From: Nonomuraea helvata
Lineage (GTDB): Bacteria > Actinomycetota > Actinomycetes > Streptosporangiales > Streptosporangiaceae
Assembly: GCF_039535785.1 (NCBI RefSeq)
Contig: NZ_BAAAXV010000008.1
Span: forward strand, 124,001-188,000
DNA: 64,000 bases
Direction of reading: 5' to 3'
Shown: piece after piece, positions 17,943-25,691 of the stretch
Numbering within the stretch: position 1 is the stretch's first letter
How the letters are laid out: each line of letters starts with the position of its first letter
Translations under genes and position numbers: made by a program
Notes under the pieces: generated by a model
What the model saw: only the letters and a program-made list of their open reading frames with translations
Told to the model about the DNA's origin: nothing
Databases searched by the model: none

Positions 17943-18100
17943 CCCGCGACGATGGCCTTCAAGCTCATCGAGTCCGCCCAGGCCTGCTGGCGGGCTGTGA
18001 AGCACCGCAGGTGGTCGCCCTCGCCCGGGCAGGAGCGATATTCACCGGCGGCGAGCTCGTCGAACGATCCGGAGAAGGTGACGATCGGGTGATCGCCTGA
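17943..18100 (+). mobile_element. C-terminal remnant of an IS256-like (mutator) transposase
   Basis: One frame encodes ATMAFKLIESAQACWRAV and, after a frame change, another encodes PQVVALARAGAIFTGGELVE followed by a stop. Together they match the C-terminal tail I know from IS256-family transposases (AYKLLDAAQ.RWR... then LVRAG..F..G..lER). No catalytic domain and no terminal repeats remain. The sequence 17833-17942 is unexplained and the tail is out of frame, so this is a dead scar. Confidence 0.55.
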
Positions 18101-18153
18101 CTGTGGGCCTGGCGGAGCCGGCTGATCTGGAGGCGGCCTGATCGGCTCGACGG

Positions 18154-18813
18154 CTATGGACTGGTTGCGGAGGTGCCTTTGGCCACCTCATCGGTGTCGT
18201 TCTGAAATTGCCGCAGGTCGGCCAGTTTCAGGGCGGGGCCGCCCAGGGGTGGCGCGGTGGGGTCGGCGCGTAGGCCGGCGAGGAAAAGGTTGGCGTGCCG
18301 GTGGGCGAGGGCGTTCTGGGTCTCGTCGGGGATCGGTCCGGGCAGTGGCCGGGAGAGCCGGGTGAGCAGCAATCCGATGTCGCCGAAGGCCACGTCCGTG
18401 CGGAGCCTGCCGGTTTTGTGGGCTTCCTCCAGCAGTTCCTCGACGAGCCGCGCCGAGGTGAGGCTGGCGGCCTTGAGCTCCGGCTCGTCCAGATCGAGCG
18501 CGACCAACAGCGTCGGGATCACCACCGAGGTCCGCAGGTCCAGAACGGCGTGGACGTAGGCGGCCAGCGCCTCAAGCGGGTCTGGATGCTCGCGTCGGGC
18601 TCGCTGCACGGCTTCGATGGTGCCGGTCAACGCGTGGAGGACGACGGCGTGCATGAGCGTGCCGCGATCTGTGAAGCGCCGATACAGCGTGGCGATCCCC
18701 ACCTCGGCGCGTCGGGCGATCTCCTCCAGCGACGCGCCCGGGCCCTGCTCGACGAACACGTCCCGCGCGGCCTCCAGGAGCCGCTCGTGGTTGCGGCGTG
18801 CGTCGGCTCGCAT
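18154..18813 (-). CDS. TetR-family repressor of the adjacent efflux operon
   Basis: 219-residue TetR protein: helix-turn-helix at ~10-55 (LLEAARDVFVEQGPGASLEE, VGIATLYRRFTDRGTLMHAV), ligand domain beyond. Divergent from a DHA2 efflux pump, the usual repressor/pump arrangement; tandem dyads in the 105-bp gap are candidate operators. The ligand is presumably a pump substrate (inference). Confidence 0.87.
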   Translation of the reverse strand: MRADARRNHERLLEAARDVFVEQGPGASLEEIARRAEVGIATLYRRFTDRGTLMHAVVLHALTGTIEAVQRARREHPDPLEALAAYVHAVLDLRTSVVIPTLLVALDLDEPELKAASLTSARLVEELLEEAHKTGRLRTDVAFGDIGLLLTRLSRPLPGPIPDETQNALAHRHANLFLAGLRADPTAPPLGGPALKLADLRQFQNDTDEVAKGTSATSP

Positions 18814-18854
18814 CGCCCTCTCCCTCCTGGTTCGGCCCCCATCATACCACTAGA

Positions 18855-18903
18855 CGGAGGGAACGCCTTCGGTTACGTTATGCGGAGGAAATCCCTTCGT
18901 TTA
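18855..18903. promoter_or_regulatory. tandem TetR operator candidates
   Basis: Two similar 21-bp units, at 18855-18875 and 18883-18903, each pair CGGAGG with CCTTCG as an imperfect inverted repeat and end GTTA or TTTA. Their period is 28 bp. They lie between the divergent repressor and pump genes and could place two dimers over both promoters. Confidence 0.5.
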
Positions 18904-18918
18904 TGAGAGGCGGCTGCG

Positions 18919-20415
18919 ATGACCGACGCACGTCCAGGTCGTACGGGCGAGTCTCGGCCGCGAGGGCGAGGCAGGCCGGAGCGTCGCTGGCTCGCGCTTG
19001 TCGTGATCGCCACCGCGCAGCTGATGACCGCGCTGGACGCCACGATCGTGAACATCGCGCTGCCCTCGGCCCAGCGGACACTGGAGTTCAGCGATGGACA
19101 GCGGCAGTGGGTAGTGACCGCCTACACCGTGTGCTTCGCCGGCCTGCTCTTGTTCGGCGGGCGGGTGGCCGACGCCGTCGGGCGGCGCCGGTCCTTCCAG
19201 ATCGGAGTCGCCGGATTGGGGCTTGCCTCGCTGATTGCCGGGCTGGCGCCCACACTGCCGGTCCTCGCCGCCGGGCGTGCCCTGCAAGGGGCGTTCGCCG
19301 CGCTGATCGCGCCGACCGTGCTGTCGCTGCTCGCGGTCACGTTCACCGACCAGCGGGAGCGAACCCGGGCGTTCGCCATCTACGGGGCGGTGGCCAGCAG
19401 TGGTGCGGCGGCCGGGCTGCTGGCAGGCGGCGTCCTCACCGACTATCTCGACTGGCGATGGTGCTTGTTCGTCAACGTGGCCATCGCGGGCGCAGTGCTG
19501 ACCGCCGGCCGCTTGGTGCTGCCCGATCCACCCCGATTCGGCTCTGCCGGACTCGACGCCGCCTCGGCCGTGCTGGCCACCGGCGGGCTCGCCGCCGTGG
19601 TGCTCGGATGCAGCCAGGCCGCCGCTGGTGGCTGGGCGCAACCGACCGTGTTCGGTGCGCTGCTGGGCGGAGCGGCCATGGTGGCCGCATTCGCCCTGCG
19701 GCAGGCACGGATCCCGGACCCCCTGCTCCCGCTGCGCATCCTCGCCGACCGCAGCCGCGCCGGCGCCTACCTCGCCGTCGCCACCGCGGTCGTCGGATCA
19801 TTCGGCATGTTCCTCTTGCTGACCTACCACCTGCAGGTGGTGCTGCACTACTCGCCCGTCCGCGCCGGCCTGGCCGTGCTGCCGATGACGCTGGCGAACG
19901 CGCTCAGCGGCTACCAGTTGGGCAACCGGCTGATGCCGCGTCTCCCGCCACGGATCCTGATCGCCGGCGGGCTGCTGGTCGCCGCAACCGGGCTGGCCCT
20001 CATCACCCGGCTGACCCCCCACAGCGGGTACCTCGCGACCATTTTGCCCGCCCAGATACTGATCGGGAGCGGCATGGGGGCGCTGTTCCCGCCGGCGTAC
20101 CAAATCGCCATCCACGGCGTGACCCAACAGGACGCGGGCGTCGCCTCCGCCGTGATCAACGCGGCCACCCAGGTCGGTAGTTCCATCGGCACCGCCATCC
20201 TGAACACGCTCGCGGTCACCGCCACCGCCACCTACCTCGCCACCCACCCCACTGCCCTGAGCCTGCATCGAGCGGCGCTCATCCACGGGTACGCGACCGC
20301 GACCGCCTGGGCCACCGGCCTACTCGCGGCCATGGCCGTACTCGTCTACCTCCTCATTCCCGCAGCACGACCACAACCCGCAACCCAGACGCAGCCAGCC
20401 AAGGAGGGAAACTAA
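18919..20415 (+). CDS. DHA2-family (EmrB/QacA-type) drug:H+ antiporter
   Basis: 498-residue major facilitator with about 14 hydrophobic segments. The family motifs are present: LDATIVNIALPS in the first helix, GRVADAVGRRRSF (motif A) and the antiporter-type GAVASSGAAAGLLAGGVLT (motif C). Acts in the cytoplasmic membrane, exporting a drug or toxic metabolite by proton exchange. Its TAA stop is immediately followed by the ATG of the VOC gene, so the two are one operon under the TetR repressor. The substrate is unknown. Confidence 0.9.
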   Translation: MTDARPGRTGESRPRGRGRPERRWLALVVIATAQLMTALDATIVNIALPSAQRTLEFSDGQRQWVVTAYTVCFAGLLLFGGRVADAVGRRRSFQIGVAGLGLASLIAGLAPTLPVLAAGRALQGAFAALIAPTVLSLLAVTFTDQRERTRAFAIYGAVASSGAAAGLLAGGVLTDYLDWRWCLFVNVAIAGAVLTAGRLVLPDPPRFGSAGLDAASAVLATGGLAAVVLGCSQAAAGGWAQPTVFGALLGGAAMVAAFALRQARIPDPLLPLRILADRSRAGAYLAVATAVVGSFGMFLLLTYHLQVVLHYSPVRAGLAVLPMTLANALSGYQLGNRLMPRLPPRILIAGGLLVAATGLALITRLTPHSGYLATILPAQILIGSGMGALFPPAYQIAIHGVTQQDAGVASAVINAATQVGSSIGTAILNTLAVTATATYLATHPTALSLHRAALIHGYATATAWATGLLAAMAVLVYLLIPAARPQPATQTQPAKEGN

Positions 20416-20802
20416 ATGTCCATCCAGCTCAACCACACCATCGTCCCCGCCCGTGACAAGCATGCTTCCGCCGAGTTCCTCGCCGGCATCCTCGGAATAC
20501 CGACCAGCCCCGACGTCGCCCGGTTCGCCCCGGTCACGCTGAGCAACAATGTCACCCTGGACTACATGAACCTGGCCGACGACCCCATGCAGCACTACGC
20601 GTTCCTGGTCTCCGAGGACACCTTCGACGCGACGTTCGAGCGGATCCGTGCGGCCGGCCTCACTTACTGGGCCGATCCCCATCGTGAACAGCGAGGTGAG
20701 ATCTACCACTCCCGTACCGGCGGCCGCGGCGTCTATTTCCCCGACCCCGACGGGCACCTCATGGAAATACTCACCCGCGACCTGACCGGCCGGGCGATCT
20801 AG
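20416..20802 (+). CDS. VOC-family (glyoxalase/bleomycin-resistance-like) protein
   Basis: 128-residue single VOC domain: LNHTIVPARDKHASAEFLAG at the start, then HYAFLVSEDTFDATFERI and GRGVYFPDPDGHLMEILT at the end. A strong AAGGAGG sits before ATG 20416 within the end of the pump gene. Members include metal-dependent lyases, dioxygenases and drug-binding proteins; pairing with a pump suggests a resistance role (inference). Confidence 0.85.
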   Translation: MSIQLNHTIVPARDKHASAEFLAGILGIPTSPDVARFAPVTLSNNVTLDYMNLADDPMQHYAFLVSEDTFDATFERIRAAGLTYWADPHREQRGEIYHSRTGGRGVYFPDPDGHLMEILTRDLTGRAI

Positions 20803-20951
20803 GGCGACGACGCGTCCATCACCCGGACAGAAGGTCATCGGGGTGGTGGGTGCGCGAGCATCGGAAATCGCACCAGCCGTCGCGTGGCCTGTCGCTGGCC
20901 CGCAGGTCCACATGAGCGTACGCTCGGCACGATCCCCGAGAGGAGGGTGGC

Positions 20952-21701
20952 ATGACCGTACGCGTGGAGCGCGAGGGACCGGTCACCACCGTGGTGATCA
21001 GCAGGCCGGAGGCGCGCAACGCGGTCGATCGCAAGACCGCCGACGCGCTGACTGACGCGTTCCGTGACTTCGAGGCCTCCGACTCCGCCGTGGCGGTGCT
21101 GTGGGGCGAGGGCGGCACGTTCTGCGCGGGCGCCGATCTCAAGGCACTCGACAACCACGTCGGCGAGGAAGGCGACGGGCCGATGGGCCCGACCAGGCTC
21201 CGCCTGACCAAGCCGGTCATCGCCGCCGTGGCCGGGCATGCCGTGGCGGGCGGTCTCGAGCTCGCCCTCTGGTGCGACCTGCGGGTGGCCGAGGAGGAGG
21301 CGGTGTTCGGGGTGTTCTGCCGGAGGTGGGGGGTGCCGCTGATCGACGGCGGCACCGTGCGCCTGCCCCGGCTCATCGGCACCTCCCGCGCCATGGACAT
21401 GATCCTCACCGGCCGCGCGGTCGAGGGGCGCGAGGCGTACGAGTGGGGGCTGGCCAACCGGCTCGTGCCCGACGGCACCGCCAGGGTGCGCGCCGAGGAG
21501 CTGGCCCGCGAGATCGCCCGCTTCCCGCAGACCTGCCTGCGCGGCGACCGGCTGTCGGCGCTCGAGCAGCATGGCTTGAGCGAGGAGGAGGCGATGCGGA
21601 TTGAGCTCCGGCACGGGCTCGTCTCGCTGCCCGACGCCGTGGGCGGCGCCGCCCGCTTCGCCGCGGGAGCGGGCCGCCACGGCGACTTCGGCGACCTCTG
21701 A
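20952..21701 (+). CDS. enoyl-CoA hydratase/isomerase family protein
   Basis: 249-residue crotonase-fold protein. The oxyanion-hole segments are GTFCAGADLKAL and AVAGHAVAGGLELALWCDLR; the usual first catalytic Glu is in GLELALW-type context and the second position reads WGVPLIDGG. The start at ATG 20952 has GAGAGGAGGG seven bases upstream. Probably hydrates or isomerises an enoyl-CoA; not in an operon with other fatty-acid genes. The 149-bp gap upstream shows nothing recognisable. Confidence 0.86.
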   Translation: MTVRVEREGPVTTVVISRPEARNAVDRKTADALTDAFRDFEASDSAVAVLWGEGGTFCAGADLKALDNHVGEEGDGPMGPTRLRLTKPVIAAVAGHAVAGGLELALWCDLRVAEEEAVFGVFCRRWGVPLIDGGTVRLPRLIGTSRAMDMILTGRAVEGREAYEWGLANRLVPDGTARVRAEELAREIARFPQTCLRGDRLSALEQHGLSEEEAMRIELRHGLVSLPDAVGGAARFAAGAGRHGDFGDL

Positions 21702-21868
21702 GCCTCACAGAACGGTGGTCCGTCACTTACCGTTGGACGGGTCTGAGAGTGACGGGAGTTTGCCAAGGCCATTGGCGCTCGCCGCCGGGGTGAACAAGCT
21801 TCCCGGAAGCGAATACGCATTCTGCGATGGGTGCGGCTCTCTTGGAGTGGTGCAGCACGTACATCACG

Positions 21869-22735
21869 CTATGAAGGTGTATTCGTCGCTTGCAATGGCG
21901 TGAACAGGTGTGCCGTGGCTGCCAAGACGGCTCGTTCGCTGTTGGAGAGCCTGCCTCGACGCAGTGCCGCGTATAGTGCGTGGAGCGCACGGGTTGTGTG
22001 GAGATCGTCGCTGATGGCTTCGTCTACGAGGGTGAGGTAGCGCCTCCCGGGGCCGGAAGCGGGCATCTGTTCAACGGCTTTGGCATAGGTTTGCGTTCCG
22101 GGTAACGGCTCCGCCTGTTGAACAAGGCGTTCAAACCGGCGTCGGGTGGTGCGCGCATCGCCGAAACATGAGCCGCTGTGAATGCCGCCGCACCAGAAGC
22201 CGCGTGGGCGCCGGTAGTGTCCGGCCGCCAGCATGGCGAACCGGAAGTCCTCGATGAGCCCGTTCCTCGAGAGCATGGCCGGGGTAGGGCGGGAATGTTG
22301 GGGATGGTGATGCCACATGGACCTACATGGGTCGCCGGCTTGGGCGGGGCCGACCAGCACGTGACATAGCAGGTCGTCGTGTTCCCCGTACGCCCGGGAG
22401 TCGTCATCCGAGCTCAGCGCGTCGATGCACGAACTGTTTCCCCTTGCCGCCGCAGGACAGTCCGCGGTACCGGGTCCGTCTCTACGAGGCTTCTCCTGGG
22501 GCTGGACCTGATACCCCTTCCAGGTCAGCAGCCTGCACAATACTTCCACGAACACGATCCCGCGCTCGTCGTCCACCGAATGCAGTCCGCTGGCCTCGCG
22601 AGGAGTGAAGCGCACCACGATAGGCCCGGAGGCCGGCGGTGGAAGCTGCACATATTGCCGCTGTTGTGCATCGAACAAGCGGATGGTTGCGCCATGATCG
22701 CTTATTCCGCCCCTGCCATTTCGTGTTTTCCCCAC
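21869..22735 (-). CDS. cysteinyl-tRNA synthetase/MshC-like protein lacking HIGH and KMSK motifs
   Basis: 288 residues from GTG 22735. The order of features mirrors CysS/MshC. IRLFDAQQRQYVQLPPPASG precedes VVRF and GIVFVEVLCRLLTWKGYQVQ, the region where CysS has its HIGH-containing helix. MWHHHPQHS sits where CysS has FPHHENEIAQS, FRFAMLAAGHYRRPRGF where CysS has RYALLSAHYRSPLNF, and AISDDLHTTRALHALYAAL matches the DDLNTP helix. The HIGH site reads GLHSVDDER, no KMSK is present, and the catalytic middle is collapsed (CysS is ~460 residues). It cannot be an ordinary synthetase: either a decayed copy or a repurposed pseudoenzyme. Identification is by eye. Confidence 0.5.
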   Translation of the reverse strand: MGKTRNGRGGISDHGATIRLFDAQQRQYVQLPPPASGPIVVRFTPREASGLHSVDDERGIVFVEVLCRLLTWKGYQVQPQEKPRRDGPGTADCPAAARGNSSCIDALSSDDDSRAYGEHDDLLCHVLVGPAQAGDPCRSMWHHHPQHSRPTPAMLSRNGLIEDFRFAMLAAGHYRRPRGFWCGGIHSGSCFGDARTTRRRFERLVQQAEPLPGTQTYAKAVEQMPASGPGRRYLTLVDEAISDDLHTTRALHALYAALRRGRLSNSERAVLAATAHLFTPLQATNTPS

Positions 22736-22775
22736 ATCCGCATCCTTCTATGGCACGTGCCCGAGGCGCTTCTCG

Positions 22776-23566
22776 GAGACATGGGTCCTGGTCATCCACG
22801 CCGACTACCTGTCCGAGATGCCAGCTGAGATCGCCCGACTGACCCGGTTGGAGACCTTGGAGATTCGGTGCCGGTATATCGCCGTTCTGCCACCGGAGAT
22901 CGGACACCTGGCCCGATTACGTGAGTTGACCGCATGTGGCACTGCGCTCACCGAACTACCGGCCGAGATCGGGGAACTTCAGCAACTGGAGGTCCTGGAC
23001 CTGCAGTCGGCGCCGCTGAAAGCCTTCCCCGCCGAACTCGGCCGGCTCGGCGCCCTGCGCAGGCTGCTGCTCAACGGCCATGCTGCCGTATCCCGGCAGA
23101 GCTGTGGGCCCTGGGCAACCTTCGAGAGCTGGACATGTCCGACTGCCACCTGGATGAACTGCCGGTCGGCATCGGCGATCTGCGGGCGCTGCGACGGCTG
23201 GACCTGAACAACGGAAGTCTGGTCAGGCCCGACGGGACATGGGTCCCGCCCCCCGCCGACCTGTGGGATCTGACCGACCTCGAAGAGTTGACCCTGCCGA
23301 TGAGCGGCCTGGCCGCGATCCCGGCCGTGATCGGTCGCATGACCAGGCTCCGCTACCTGGACCTGAGCACGTGCGAGGTGCGCGAACTGCCACCGGAGTT
23401 GGCTCGGCTCACCGATCTGGAGCGTATCGACCTGACCTGGACCCTGGTACGGGAGGTCGGGCCAGAAGTCCGGAGCCTGCCACGCCTGCGCGACATCTTG
23501 ACGAGTCGCCGGGACCACGACGAACCCGGCGCGTCAAGGACGCACCGCGCCACCCCTGACGCCTGA
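22776..23566 (+). pseudogene. leucine-rich-repeat protein gene, frameshifted and without a start
   Basis: 23-residue leucine-rich repeats (pattern LPxEIGxLxxLxxLxLxxxxLxx) run in one frame from about ETWVLVIHADYLSEMPAEI to LRRLLLNGHAA. They continue in another frame from RIPAELWALGNLRELDMSDC to EVGPEVRSLPRLRDILTSR. One missing base near 23090 (GCCGTATC instead of GCCCGTATC) joins them exactly. Upstream of ATG 22818 the repeat continues in frame with no start codon, so the N-terminus is also lost or starts at an unusual codon. A second, intact protein of the same repeat class is at 54631-56874. Confidence 0.65.
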
Positions 23567-23600
23567 GCTCGGCGCGTCGGCCAGGGCGTCGTGGGCGACG

Positions 23601-23843
23601 TTGACGATGGTGGGGTCGGACGAGCCGATGCCGGCGCGGTCGGGCAAAGCATCCGGCGGTGCGGCGCGCACCCCGCCCGGAATGGCCGGCACCCCGCCGA
23701 CGGCCTTGATCGCTGCCGTCAGGACCACTAGCCTGATCGCCGCGCTGCCGGAAGGCGGGGCCGAGGCGATCGCAGCACGCGGGAAGAGCCCCGACCACGA
23801 CGAGCTGCTCGACCACGCCGCCATGCAGTTGGGGACCGACTGA
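23601..23843 (+). CDS. small hypothetical ORF
   Basis: 80 codons from TTG 23601, ending EGGAEAIAARGKSPDHDELL then DHAAMQLGTD. The C-terminal half looks helical and plausible as protein; the N-terminal half is low-complexity and may not be coding. The stop is two bases before the TTG start of the next ORF, suggesting coupling. No domain recognised. Confidence 0.35.
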   Translation: MTMVGSDEPMPARSGKASGGAARTPPGMAGTPPTALIAAVRTTSLIAALPEGGAEAIAARGKSPDHDELLDHAAMQLGTD

Positions 23844-23845
23844 CG

Positions 23846-24163
23846 TTGAGCGCAGAGGAAGATTTCCAGCAGGTCGGCGCCGAGCTGGCCGACCTGGGTG
23901 TACGGGTCTCCAGGATGATGGGGAGTCCCGCGCTCAAAGATCAGATGGGGAAGGTGTTCGCGAGCCTGCAACGCGACGGCGCGATGGTGTTCCGGCTGGT
24001 CAGGGATACCCCTGAGCACACGGCCGCGCTCGAGCTGCCCGGGGCGTCGCTGTTCGACCCCATGGGACAGGGCAGGGTGATCAAGGACTGGGTGGTCGTG
24101 CCCCACTCCTCGTCCGAGAAATGGACGGGTCTGGCCGAAGCCGCCCTCAGCCGCCCACGCTGA
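23846..24163 (+). CDS. small protein resembling the TfoX N-terminal domain
   Basis: 105 residues from TTG 23846 (SAEEDFQQVGAELADLGVRV...). The succession VSRMMGSPALKDQMGKVFAS, LQRDGAMVFRLVRD and GRVIKDWVVVPHSSSEKWTG follows the layout of short actinobacterial TfoX_N-like proteins (RMMG..., FASL..DGLV.KL, WVVVP). Function of this subgroup is unknown. The assignment is from memory and tentative. The 151 bp up to the RNA ligase stop holds nothing I recognise. Confidence 0.5.
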   Translation: MSAEEDFQQVGAELADLGVRVSRMMGSPALKDQMGKVFASLQRDGAMVFRLVRDTPEHTAALELPGASLFDPMGQGRVIKDWVVVPHSSSEKWTGLAEAALSRPR

Positions 24164-24314
24164 TCAGCAGGCCGCGGGGTGCGGTAGTCGCCGCGCGATG
24201 AAGAGGGCGGTCGCAGAGCGCCATTGAAGGACCAGAACTCCAGTCTTGTCATCGGGCAAACCGTGGGCTTGCCGCTGATCGACCTTGTAGCTTCAGGATC
24301 CGGCGCGGCTGTTC

Positions 24315-25253
24315 TCACTCGTGGCACATCGCTTGGACGACCTCTCGCAGGTACGTGTGCAGTTCGTCTTCTTCGCCATCGCCAAGGGCGGCCATGGCGG
24401 CGGGGAAGGCGTCGGTGATATCGACCATGACGTCGAGCACGACCTCGTCCATAAACTCGCTGAAGGACCCGGGTCCTGTCTTGGACCGCGCGCTGTCCAG
24501 CCGTGGTTTGTTCACCATGGCCTGGGCGAGTCGGCGTAAGTCGTTCAAGGCAAGCTGTGTGTGCTGGTTCCAGGGCCGGCTTTCGTCGAAGCGTTGCTCG
24601 TCGAACTCTTCGATCTTCATCTTGATGATCGGCCGCTGTTCCGCCGTCGCGGAGATGTCCGGACGCATGACGATCCCTTCCGCGAAGTTTCCCGGAATGT
24701 CCGGCAGGCCGTGCAGGCATGGCACTCGAGTGGGGAACCGCAGTGGCAGGGCGTCGAGCTCGTGCCTGGGGGCTCTGCCGAGTATGGGCACGACGTCGAG
24801 TCCGGCAGCCGCCGCCACGGCTGCCACGTCGGTATAGGGCAGAAAGAGGCCGGCGTCGTCTAAATGGTCGTGCCGGAGTACATCGAAGAGCGCGAAACGC
24901 AGGCCCGGGCTGTACCAGACCCCGGTCTGCACCGCGCTGACCCCGGGCATCGGCTCAACGTCGGCATGCGGATAGTGGCCGCCGTACAACTCTCCATAGA
25001 TGCGTACGACCGTGCCGCCCAACGACAATGCCGTCCTGGCCGCTCGTTCCAGTTCGGCGCGCAGCAGTTGCCAGCCGAAGAAGGCCTCCTCTCCGCGCAG
25101 CCATGCCTTGCGTTTGCCGATGCGGAGTTGCCGGCCGTCGTAGGCGATGACCAGCTGCGCTCCGTGGATCTTCTCAGTCGCGATCCAGATGCCGTTGGCG
25201 GCGACGGTGGCGCTCGACGCAACGGGGATCTTGGGGAAAGGCACATGACGCAT
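24315..25253 (-). CDS. Rnl2-type RNA ligase
   Basis: 312 residues from ATG 25253 (MRHVPFPKIP); a longer GTG start upstream is possible. Nucleotidyltransferase motifs occur in order: motif I ATEKIHGAQ with nucleotidyl-accepting Lys28, RIYGELYGG (motif III region), FAEGIVMRP (motif IV) and IIKMKIEEF (motif V). The C-terminal helical part (RLAQAMVNKPRLDSARSKTG) resembles the Rnl2 C-terminal domain needed for sealing. Such enzymes seal 3'-OH/5'-phosphate RNA ends, typically in repair of nuclease-cut tRNA or rRNA. No kinase/phosphatase partner is adjacent. The EKIHG signature makes the family call firm; the substrate is unknown. Confidence 0.82.
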   Translation of the reverse strand: MRHVPFPKIPVASSATVAANGIWIATEKIHGAQLVIAYDGRQLRIGKRKAWLRGEEAFFGWQLLRAELERAARTALSLGGTVVRIYGELYGGHYPHADVEPMPGVSAVQTGVWYSPGLRFALFDVLRHDHLDDAGLFLPYTDVAAVAAAAGLDVVPILGRAPRHELDALPLRFPTRVPCLHGLPDIPGNFAEGIVMRPDISATAEQRPIIKMKIEEFDEQRFDESRPWNQHTQLALNDLRRLAQAMVNKPRLDSARSKTGPGSFSEFMDEVVLDVMVDITDAFPAAMAALGDGEEDELHTYLREVVQAMCHE

Positions 25254-25691
25254 GGCAGAAGTCTCGATGCCCACACAACATCCCCAAAACTGTTTTTCGC
25301 CCATCGACGGCGCCATGACTGCGACCACGAGAATCAGCCACGTTTGTTCGCTGGTTTGAGCGACGGTTGCGGGGCGTCGGGGGCGGTGATGTCGATGAGA
25401 TTTAGCGACGGTTGCTGTGCGCGGAGTTGGTGTCAGTGAGTGAGTGGCTACTGGTCGCCGGTCATCCTCGGTGACCAGGTCGGCGGAAATGCTGGCCGTA
25501 GTAGTCCTCGCGCTCGAAGGTCATCTATCGTCGCGGACTCGCGCCGTTACATCGCGTGGTGATGAGGTGTTTGTGGCAGCCGTGGGTGTTCTTCGGGGTG
25601 GTGCGAAGGGTGTCGATCAACCAGCACGCGCCTTGGAGCATGCTTGCCCTGAGCATCTACGCCGGGATCAGACTATCCACGAGGAGTAGTC
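25254..25691. other. 438-bp gap without a supported gene
   Basis: Short open frames on both strands look like chance. The 12-mer AGCGACGGTTGC occurs twice, at 25359 and 25404. Codon bias is absent. It may be decayed sequence between the RNA ligase and the ankyrin gene. Confidence 0.5.

Noticed and set aside
25444-25689. 81-codon ORF before the ankyrin gene
   Set aside because: No codon bias, no homology recognised, no ribosome-binding site.
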